Source: Planctomycetaceae bacterium (GTDB lineage Bacteria > Planctomycetota > Phycisphaerae > Phycisphaerales > SM1A02). From it: a DNA stretch of 11,966 nt. Under the pieces are notes generated by a model. It saw only the letters and a list, made by a program, of their open reading frames with translations, did not search any database and was not told the DNA's origin. The stretch spans positions 1 to 11,966 of the forward strand of contig JAIYBS010000002.1 of assembly GCA_027488415.1 (NCBI GenBank), written 5' to 3'. The position numbers and the translations under genes are program-made. Positions 6,825 to 11,966 of this stretch are shown in pieces (the stretch's first letter is position 1; the number at the start of each line of letters is the position of its first letter).

Positions 6825-8039
6825 TCACTTCGCGGCCGCGGGCGCGGGGGCCTCGATGACCTTCTTCACGGTCGCGGTCGAGTTGTAGACGGCGAGCTCG
6901 CCGGCGCCGGCGGCATCGACGCCCAGGCGGCCGATCTGGATGCCCCGCGCGTTGCGGACGCTCACGGCGCCGCCGTCGGCGTCCTCGGCCGCGCCCGCCA
7001 CCACCACCGGGCGGCCCATGCCGTCGAGCAGGTTCATCAGGCCGCCGGACTTCCCGGCGCCGATCGCAGCGACGCGGCGCTCCTGCATGTACGCCGCGAG
7101 GGTGCCGGCGTTGCCGCTCGCCTCCGCGATGAACGCGGGCGCGCCGGTCGCGGTGCCGACCATGAGCCGTCCGCCGCCGTCGTCCTTCGTGTCCATCACG
7201 AGCGCGGGCGCGCCGGAGCCGTTCAGCACCTGGAACGCGCCGCCCTTGCCGGCGCCGGCGCTCGCGATGGTCGCGGCCATCGCGCCCGCGCCGTCCTTCA
7301 CCGTGAGGTGGCCGCCGTTGCTCGCCATGAGCGCGGCGCACTCGTTCCCTGCGGCGTCGGCGATGCGCAGCGTGCCGGTCTGGTCGTCGGCGCCGCCCGC
7401 GAAGAGGATCTCCTTGCCCGACTGGTTCTGCATCGAGAGCACGGCCGCGCCCTGCGCGATGCCGGCCATCATGCCGATGCCGCCGTCCGCGCGGCGCATG
7501 CTCAGCACCGCGCCGGCCGCGCCGGCCTCGGCACGCAGGCTGCTGCCCTTGCCTCCGGCGCCGTTCAGGAACATCGCGCCGCCCTCCTCGCCGCGCATGA
7601 CCGTCGCGAGCGTGCTGCCGTCGGCGTCGCCGATCTCGATGCGCCCGCCGATGGGCGTGGCGAAGAGTCCCGCGACCGCGTTGCCGGCATTGTTCCACAC
7701 CGCGACGTCGCCGCCGTCGGCCGCCGACGACAGGCGCACCGTGTTCGTGCCGCCCTTCGACCACACGTCGAGCTGGCCGCCCGACTCCGCCGCCTGCGCG
7801 AGCAGCACGACCTTGTCCTCCGCGCCGACGACCTCGAGGCGGCGCACGCGGATCACGTCCTCGATGCGGGCGACCTGGGTCGCCGCCGTGAGCCCTCCGG
7901 CCGTCGCGACGCAGGCAATCGCGATCGTCGCGTTCCGCCAACGGCGCGCATCGCGGCGGGCGCTGCGGAGGTCGGACTCGATGCGGTCGAGTCGGGCGTC
8001 GAGGGAGCACTGCACGGTGGTCTGGTCGGAAGTTCCCAT
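6825..8039 (-). CDS. Membrane-anchored protein of tandem ~22-residue repeats (predicted beta-solenoid)
   Basis: The 404-residue product starts with a charged, helical, coiled-coil-like segment (about 12-34, with LDARLDRIESDLRSARRD). One membrane helix (about 36-57, ATIAIACVATAGGL) follows. Everything after about residue 63 is a tandem array with the pattern GG-x-hydrophobic-x-hydrophobic-x-N/D-x-x-G-x-x-hydrophobic. Unit starts fall near residues 87, 109, 131, 153, 175, 197, 221, 242, 266, 288, 311, 332, 356 and 378: five successive steps of exactly 22, then 21-24. Short alternating strands ending in Gly/Asn/Asp turns fit a beta-solenoid or similar stacked fold. The end (EAPAPAAAK) is low complexity. 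Function is unknown; a scaffold or envelope role is a guess. The ATG at 8039 precedes the coiled coil directly and follows a TATCCT element, although the frame stays open further upstream. Confidence 0.8.
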   Translation of the reverse strand: MGTSDQTTVQCSLDARLDRIESDLRSARRDARRWRNATIAIACVATAGGLTAATQVARIEDVIRVRRLEVVGAEDKVVLLAQAAESGGQLDVWSKGGTNTVRLSSAADGGDVAVWNNAGNAVAGLFATPIGGRIEIGDADGSTLATVMRGEEGGAMFLNGAGGKGSSLRAEAGAAGAVLSMRRADGGIGMMAGIAQGAAVLSMQNQSGKEILFAGGADDQTGTLRIADAAGNECAALMASNGGHLTVKDGAGAMAATIASAGAGKGGAFQVLNGSGAPALVMDTKDDGGGRLMVGTATGAPAFIAEASGNAGTLAAYMQERRVAAIGAGKSGGLMNLLDGMGRPVVVAGAAEDADGGAVSVRNARGIQIGRLGVDAAGAGELAVYNSTATVKKVIEAPAPAAAK

Positions 8040-8047
8040 AGTGTCCG

Positions 8048-8053
8048 TAGGAT
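8048..8053 (+). promoter_or_regulatory. Putative -10 (TAGGAT) of the oxidoreductase gene
   Basis: TAGGAT is followed by ten bases (ACGCGCCACG) and then the ATG at 8064, giving a leader of about 3-4 bases. The ten bases hold no Shine-Dalgarno. The hexamer is shared, on the other strand, with the divergent repeat-protein gene. No -35 was found at 16-18 bases. Confidence 0.42.
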
Positions 8054-8054
8054 A
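8049..8054 (-). promoter_or_regulatory. Putative -10 (TATCCT) of the repeat-protein gene
   Basis: On the minus strand TATCCT is followed by nine bases (ACGGACACT) and the ATG at 8039. It is the same DNA as the plus-strand TAGGAT at 8048-8053 shifted by one base, so one 7-bp element (TAGGATA) could serve both genes. No -35 or Shine-Dalgarno is visible. Confidence 0.4.
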
Positions 8055-8063
8055 CGCGCCACG

Positions 8064-9266
8064 ATGAAGCAGAAGACCCTCGGCATCGGACTCGTCGGCA
8101 CCAAGTTCATGGGCAAGGCCCACAGCAACGCCTGGATGTCGGCGCCCCGGTTCTTCGACCTGCCGCTGCACGTGGCGATGCGCGCGGTGGCGGGCACCAA
8201 GGTGGCCGAGGTCGCCGAGTTCGCCCAGCGCTGGGGCTGGCAGTGCTGCAGCGACGACTGGCACGACCTCGTGACCGACCCGCAGGTCGGGCTGATCGAC
8301 AACTGCACCCCCAACCACGTGCATGCCGAGGTGTCGATCGCGGCCCTCGCCGCGGGCAAGCACGTCGCCTGCGAGAAGCCGCTCGCGGGCACGCTCGCCG
8401 ACGCGAAGGCGATGCGCGACGCCGCCGCGAAGGCCGCGCGCAAGGGCGTCCGCACCTTCGTCTGGTTCAACTACCGCCGCTGCCCCGCGGTGGCGTTCGC
8501 GCACCAGCTCGTCCGCGAGGGGAAGCTCGGCCGCATCTTCCACGTGCGCGCCAGCTACCTGCAGGACTGGGGTGGGCCGTCGACGCCGCTCCTGTGGCGC
8601 TTCCAGGGCAAGCTCGCGGGGAGCGGCGCGCACGGCGACCTCAACGCGCACATCGTCGACATGGCGCGGTTCATCACGGGCGAGGAGGTCACCGAGGTGG
8701 TCGGCGCGATCGAGGAGACCTTCGTCAAGGAGCGCGACCTCGTCGAGAGCTCCGGCGGCGCGATCGCCGGCAAGGGTGCGCGGCGCGCGGCGCGCGGCAC
8801 GCGCAAGGGCAAGAGCACCGTGGACGACGCCGTGCTGTTCCTCGCGCGCATGTCGGGCGGCGCGGTCGCGAGCTTCGAGGCGACGCGGCTCGCGACCGGG
8901 AACCAGAACCGGAACCAGATCGAGATCAACGGCGAGAAGGGAAGCGTGAAGTTCGACTTCGAGCGCATGAACGAGCTCCAGTGGTGGGATCACACGCTGC
9001 CCGCGCGGATGCGCGGCTGGAGCCGGGTGATGTGCACCGATGCCGCGCACCCCTACGCCGGCAACTACTGGCCCGCCGCGCACGTGCTCGGCTACGAGCA
9101 CGGGTTCGTGAGCCAGGCCGCGGACACGGTGCTCGCGCTCGGCGGGAAGAAGCCCGTGGTGGCGATCCCCGACTTCGCGGATGCCTACGAGACGCAGCGC
9201 GTCCTCGAGGCCGCGATCCGCTGCGCGCGCACGCGGCGCCCGGTGGCGCTGGCCGACGTGAAGTGA
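8064..9266 (+). CDS. Gfo/Idh/MocA-family NAD(P)-dependent oxidoreductase
   Basis: The 400-residue product is a sugar- or polyol-type dehydrogenase. An N-terminal Rossmann fold carries LGIGLVGTKFMGKAHSNAW (6-24) as the dinucleotide loop. NCTPNHVHAEVSIAALAAGKH (80-100) leads into the family's E104-K105-P106 signature (CEKPLAG). The C-terminal substrate domain includes GSGAHGDLNAHIVDMARF (187-203), where H196 and D199 match the usual catalytic Gly-x-x-His-x-x-Asp pattern, and EINGEKGSVKFDFERMNELQ (287-306). The loop has Lys at position 14 where most relatives have Gly (GTGFMG), and residues about 236-250 form an Arg/Lys/Gly-rich insertion. The ATG at 8064 is placed by the Rossmann start; the frame is open far upstream but that part is not homologous. 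The substrate cannot be read from the sequence, and levoglucosan- or inositol-type activity is only a possibility. Confidence 0.93.
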   Translation: MKQKTLGIGLVGTKFMGKAHSNAWMSAPRFFDLPLHVAMRAVAGTKVAEVAEFAQRWGWQCCSDDWHDLVTDPQVGLIDNCTPNHVHAEVSIAALAAGKHVACEKPLAGTLADAKAMRDAAAKAARKGVRTFVWFNYRRCPAVAFAHQLVREGKLGRIFHVRASYLQDWGGPSTPLLWRFQGKLAGSGAHGDLNAHIVDMARFITGEEVTEVVGAIEETFVKERDLVESSGGAIAGKGARRAARGTRKGKSTVDDAVLFLARMSGGAVASFEATRLATGNQNRNQIEINGEKGSVKFDFERMNELQWWDHTLPARMRGWSRVMCTDAAHPYAGNYWPAAHVLGYEHGFVSQAADTVLALGGKKPVVAIPDFADAYETQRVLEAAIRCARTRRPVALADVK

Positions 9267-9283
9267 GGCGGCGAGGCGGGCGG

Positions 9284-9298
9284 GTGCGCGGGGCGCAC
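9284..9298 (+). other. Hairpin in the 91-base gap after the oxidoreductase gene
   Basis: GTGCGC (9284-9289) and GCGCAC (9293-9298) form a perfect 6-bp stem with a GGG loop, 18 bases after the stop codon. A weaker GCGGT/ACCGC pair (9299-9303 with 9318-9322) follows. Neither has a T-run behind it, so it is not a standard intrinsic terminator. It may stabilise the mRNA end or only reflect the high GC content. The rest of 9267-9340 shows nothing else. Confidence 0.35.
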
Positions 9299-9340
9299 GC
9301 GGTGCCGGGCGGCCGCGACCGCGCCGCGCCGCGAGGGCGA

Positions 9341-9351
9341 TTTGCTAGCCT
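9341..9351 (+). promoter_or_regulatory. Putative extended -10 promoter of the membrane protein-hisS-mqnB cluster, leaderless
   Basis: TTTGCTAGCCT contains TGC-TAGCCT, an extended -10 form with hexamer at 9346-9351. Six bases (CCGCGC) separate it from the ATG at 9358, so transcription would start at or beside the A of the ATG. TTTGCTA is a short AT-rich island in an otherwise almost pure G/C gap. No -35 is visible, as expected for an extended -10. Confidence 0.5.
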
Positions 9352-9357
9352 CCGCGC

Positions 9358-9948
9358 ATGGCAATCCGCATGATCGTCGCGATGCTCGTCGGCACCGTCC
9401 TCGCCTTCGGGTGGGGCGCGGCCTCCTGGACCTCGGGCCTCTACGACTTCGCGTTCCGGCCGTTCCCGGGCGACACGGGCGCGGCGATCGCCGCGCAGGT
9501 CGCGTCGTCCGCCGATCGCGACGGCGCGTTCCTCTACCCGAGCCCGCCGTCGGCCGAGGGCATGACGGAGCAGCAGGCGCAGCTCGCGCAGGACGCCTTC
9601 CTCGCCGAGCACCGCAAGGGCCCGCTGGTGATGGCGATCGTGCGCCGCGAGGGCATCGACCCGATGGGACCGACCGTGCTCGCCAAGGGATTCGCGATCG
9701 AGTTCTTCTGCACCGCGATGCTCGCGGCGATCGTCGGGATCGCGGCGAAGTTCGGTGCGCGCACGCCGGACCGCCTGGCGCTCGCGCTGCTGGTGCCGCT
9801 GTTCGCCGTGCTCGCCACGCACGGCGTGCTGTGGAACTTCTTCCACCTGCCGGACTCGTACGCGCTCGCGCTGTTCATCGACGGCCTCGTCGGGTGGACG
9901 CTCGCGGCCGTGCCGTGCGCGCTGATCATCAAGCCGACGAGGTCCTGA
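9358..9948 (+). CDS. Conserved-looking inner membrane protein, four predicted helices
   Basis: The 196-residue product has an N-terminal hydrophobic helix (about 3-22, VAMLVGTVLAFGWGAASW). A long polar segment (about 30-105) follows, with FLYPSPPSAEGMTEQQAQ and GPLVMAIVRREGIDPMGP, and then three hydrophobic helices (about 108-131, 138-158 and 168-190). The polar segment would face the periplasm. The layout (short helix, soluble loop, three helices) resembles an uncharacterised membrane-protein family I have a general memory of, but I cannot name it and assign no function. It is the first gene of a tight cluster, and its TGA is one base before the hisS start. That argues for co-transcription and perhaps translational coupling with hisS. 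Confidence 0.82.
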   Translation: MAIRMIVAMLVGTVLAFGWGAASWTSGLYDFAFRPFPGDTGAAIAAQVASSADRDGAFLYPSPPSAEGMTEQQAQLAQDAFLAEHRKGPLVMAIVRREGIDPMGPTVLAKGFAIEFFCTAMLAAIVGIAAKFGARTPDRLALALLVPLFAVLATHGVLWNFFHLPDSYALALFIDGLVGWTLAAVPCALIIKPTRS

Positions 9949-9949
9949 C

Positions 9950-11269
9950 GTGAAGTTCCAGGCACCGAAGGGCACCCGCGACTTCTATCCCGCCGAGATG
10001 GCGGTGCGGCGGCGCATCGAGTCGGCGTGGCGCGAGGCGAGCGTCGCGTTCGGCTTCGACGAGATCGACGGCCCGACCTTCGAGCACCTCGAGCTGTACA
10101 CCGCGAAGAGCGGCGAGGGGATCGTCAGCGAGCTGTTCAGCTTCCGCCGGGCGGGCGGCAGCGACGACTACGCGCTGCGGCCGGAGTTCACGCCGACGCT
10201 CGCGCGCATGGCGGCGGCGCGCGCGGCGCAGCTTCCCGTGCCGATCAAGTGGTTCGCGGTGCCGAACTTCTTCCGCGCCGAGCGCCCCCAGCGCGGCCGG
10301 CTCCGCGAGTTCTTCCAGTGGAACGTCGACCTGCTCGGCGCCGAGGGCCCCGCGATCGATGCCGAGGTGATCGGCGTCGCCGTGGGCGCGCTCGCGCGGC
10401 TCGGGCTCGGACCCGCGGACGTGCGCGTGAAGATCAGCCACCGCGTCGCGGCGGCGCGCCTCGTGCGCGCGCTCGGCGTCGCGGAGGAGTCGGTCGCGGC
10501 GGCGTTCGAGCTGCTCGACCGGCGCGACAAGATGCCGCCGGAGGAATTCACGAAGCGCGCCGCCGCGCTCGGGCTCGGCGGAGACTCGCTGTCGCGCTTC
10601 GAGTCCGCGGTCCGGACGCGGGTGCAGCTCGCGGACGGCATCGGCGCGCTCGCGGCCGCGGCGGGAATCCCCGCGGTCGAGCTCGCGGAGCTCGAGGCGC
10701 TGCGCGAGGCGCTCGTCGCGGCGGGGCTCGGCGAGTGGTGCGAGTTCGACCTCGGCATCGTGCGCGGGCTCGCGTACTACACGGGCACGGTCTTCGAGGT
10801 CCACGAGGCATCGGGCGGCGAGCGCGCGATCGCCGGCGGCGGTCGGTACGACGGCCTTGTCGAGCTGTTCGGCGGTCCAAAGACGCCGGCGATCGGCTTC
10901 GGCATGGGCGACGTCGTGCTCGGGCTCGTCCTCGCCGACCGGGGGCTCCTCCCGAAGGACGGGACCGAGCTCCTTCCCCGACCGGACGCGTTCGTCATCT
11001 CGGCCGGCGATCCCGCGGCGGACGCCGAGCTGCCTCGCCTCGTCGCGCGGCTGCGCGCGGGCGGTCTCCACGTGCGGCACAGCTACAAGGCCACGCGCAA
11101 CGTCGGCAAGCTGCTGGCGGACGCGTCGAAGCAGCGGTCGCGGTTCGCTGTGATCCTCGGCACGGAGCTCGCCGAGGGGCGGGTACAGCTGAAGGACCTC
11201 GCGAGCGGCGAGCAGCGGCAGGTCGCGCTCGTTGACCTCGCGTCGGCGCTGCGCGCCGCAGGCGCCTGA
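9950..11269 (+). CDS. hisS: Histidyl-tRNA synthetase (histidine--tRNA ligase)
   Basis: This class II synthetase charges tRNA-His in the cytoplasm. The 439 residues open with MKFQAPKGTRDFYPAE, the typical HisRS start, so the GTG at 9950 is well placed; an AGG at 9940-9942 may serve as ribosome-binding site. Motif 1 and the ATP site are followed by motif 2 (WFAVPNFFRAERPQRGRLRE, 101-120) and a variable insertion domain (about 160-260). The histidine-specific motif is VRGLAYYTGTVFE (271-283), then AIAGGGRYDGL (293-303). The anticodon-binding domain is about 345-437. It is not the HisZ paralogue, because motif 2 and the anticodon domain are present. Two deviations: the motif usually written RGLDYY has Ala at 275, and motif 3 reads IGFGMGDVVL (315-324), without the usual Glu-Arg pair. 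One-base gaps separate it from both neighbours. Confidence 0.95.
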   Translation: MKFQAPKGTRDFYPAEMAVRRRIESAWREASVAFGFDEIDGPTFEHLELYTAKSGEGIVSELFSFRRAGGSDDYALRPEFTPTLARMAAARAAQLPVPIKWFAVPNFFRAERPQRGRLREFFQWNVDLLGAEGPAIDAEVIGVAVGALARLGLGPADVRVKISHRVAAARLVRALGVAEESVAAAFELLDRRDKMPPEEFTKRAAALGLGGDSLSRFESAVRTRVQLADGIGALAAAAGIPAVELAELEALREALVAAGLGEWCEFDLGIVRGLAYYTGTVFEVHEASGGERAIAGGGRYDGLVELFGGPKTPAIGFGMGDVVLGLVLADRGLLPKDGTELLPRPDAFVISAGDPAADAELPRLVARLRAGGLHVRHSYKATRNVGKLLADASKQRSRFAVILGTELAEGRVQLKDLASGEQRQVALVDLASALRAAGA

Positions 11270-11270
11270 C

Positions 11271-11918
11271 ATGCGGCGCACGCTCGTCGTCGTCGCGGTC
11301 GAGGCGGAGCGCGCGGCGCTCGGGGCGGCGTGCCTCGCGTCGCCCTCGGTGGACGTGGTCGTGGCCGGGATCGGGCGGACGAATGCCGCCGCGGCGACGG
11401 CCGAGGCGATCGCCCGCGCGGCCGCGGCGGGCCGGCCGTACTCGGCGGTCGTGTCGGCTGGAATCGCGGGTGCGCTGCCGGGCTCGAACCTCGAGATCGG
11501 CACGCTCGTCGTGGCCGACGCCTGCGTCTACGCGGAGGAGGGGATCGAGCTCCCCGGCGGATTCGGCGACATGCGCGCGCTCGGGTTCCCGCTCGGGGAC
11601 TTCGACGGCAATCGCGTACCGGTCGACGGCGCGCTGCTTCGGGCATTCGGCGGGCTCGGTCCGGTCGGCGCGATCGCGACCGTCGCCACGTGCAGCGGGA
11701 CCGACGCCGCCGCCGAGCGCGTGCGGCTCCGCACCGGCGCACTCGCCGAGGCGATGGAGGGCGCGGCGGTCGTCCACGCCGCGCGGCGCGCCGGCGTCCC
11801 CGCGATCGAGGTGCGCGCGATCAGCAACACCACCGGCGACCGCGGCACGCAGCGCTGGGACATCCCGCGCGCGCTCGCCGCGCTGGGCGCGGTCGGCACC
11901 GAAATCCGTTCCTGGTAA
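11271..11918 (+). CDS. mqnB: Futalosine hydrolase (menaquinone biosynthesis)
   Basis: MqnB removes the base from futalosine in the futalosine pathway to menaquinone. The 215-residue product has the nucleosidase-phosphorylase fold shared with MTA/SAH nucleosidase. Visible motifs are VVAVEAER (7-14, with the acid E11 or E13), VVAGIGRTNAA (30-40), VSAGIAGALPG (61-71), ATCSGTD (139-145), EAMEGAAVVHAA (160-171, with E163) and EVRAISNTTGDRGTQRWDIP (180-199, with D190). E163 and D190 fit the substrate-binding Glu and catalytic Asp of the family. The ISN-GDR-W-I-AL ending favours futalosine hydrolase over MTA/SAH nucleosidase, which usually lacks this tail. The ATG is one base after the hisS stop, so the two are almost certainly co-transcribed. 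The presence of mqnB implies MqnA, C and D elsewhere in the genome. Confidence 0.87.
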   Translation: MRRTLVVVAVEAERAALGAACLASPSVDVVVAGIGRTNAAAATAEAIARAAAAGRPYSAVVSAGIAGALPGSNLEIGTLVVADACVYAEEGIELPGGFGDMRALGFPLGDFDGNRVPVDGALLRAFGGLGPVGAIATVATCSGTDAAAERVRLRTGALAEAMEGAAVVHAARRAGVPAIEVRAISNTTGDRGTQRWDIPRALAALGAVGTEIRSW

Positions 11919-11966
11919 TGGTGGCACCAATTTCCGCGTGTATGCGACGGCGTACGCGGCGCACCG
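11918..11966 (+). CDS. Possible start of a further coupled gene (runs off the right edge)
   Basis: TAATG at 11916-11920 overlaps the mqnB stop with an ATG at 11918. The frame stays open for the 16 visible codons (MVAPISACMRRRTRRT). A second in-frame ATG is at 11942. The overlap is typical of translational coupling and the strand matches the cluster, but 49 bases are too few to judge, and in this GC-rich sequence open frames are common. No family can be assigned. Confidence 0.2.
   Translation, partial: MVAPISACMRRRTRRT

Noticed and set aside
8028..8036. GGAAGTTCC palindrome beside the repeat-protein start codon
   Set aside because: It lies within codons 2-4 of that gene (Gly-Thr-Ser) and is too short to claim as an operator without a second copy.
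6678..8063. Upstream extension of the oxidoreductase frame
   Set aside because: The extra 462 codons are an Ala/Arg/His-rich shadow of the two minus-strand genes. Homology to the family begins at the Rossmann fold right after 8064.
8040..9101. Upstream extension of the repeat-protein frame on the minus strand
   Set aside because: This part is antisense to the oxidoreductase, is Arg/Ala/Val/Leu-rich without repeats, and lies beyond the ATG that precedes the coiled coil.
9929..11503. Minus-strand 524-codon frame opposite hisS and mqnB
   Set aside because: It lies antisense to two securely identified genes and has the low-complexity Arg/Ala/Glu/Leu composition of a shadow.
11901..11934. Possible terminator or direct repeat at the mqnB end (TGGT-GGC-ACCA hairpin, GAAAT/ATTTC pair, GGCACC twice)
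   Set aside because: The stem is only 4 bp, no real T-run follows, and the repeated stretch matches at only 11 of 14 positions with one copy inside the coding region. Chance is the simpler explanation.

Overview
The window is a very GC-rich, gene-dense stretch of bacterial chromosome. I see no RNA genes, mobile elements, CRISPR arrays or prophage. The gene set fits a Planctomycetota-type organism, perhaps Phycisphaerae: a replicative DnaE with an intact-looking PHP domain, a futalosine-pathway menaquinone enzyme, a Gfo/Idh/MocA dehydrogenase and a divergent HisRS. That placement is inference, not proof.

Layout, left to right. A membrane-protein gene runs off the left edge on the minus strand and diverges from dnaE (DNA polymerase III alpha, plus), which ends in a strong palindromic terminator. 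Next is a plus-strand, membrane-anchored transglutaminase-like protein. It overlaps tail-to-tail a small three-helix membrane protein on the minus strand. That small gene diverges from a plus-strand glutamine amidotransferase, pabA/trpG, which has no synthase partner in view. Two minus-strand genes follow: an unrecognised 143-residue protein, and upstream of it a membrane-anchored protein made of tandem units of about 22 residues. The repeat-protein gene diverges from a plus-strand Gfo/Idh/MocA oxidoreductase. Last comes a tight plus-strand cluster: a four-helix membrane protein, hisS and mqnB (futalosine hydrolase), with one-base gaps. A further frame may start at the mqnB stop and leave the window.

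Functionally these are mostly housekeeping genes: replication, chorismate-derived folate/tryptophan synthesis, histidyl-tRNA charging and menaquinone synthesis. Poorly described envelope proteins lie between them. No single new multi-gene system stands out.

The most interesting signals are three. The first is a recurring TAnnnT -10-like hexamer 6-11 bases before six or seven start codons, which suggests leaderless or near-leaderless mRNAs. The second is that all three divergent gene pairs carry back-to-back or superimposed -10 elements. The third is the strict 22-residue repeat protein. Gaps between genes are all under 120 bases.
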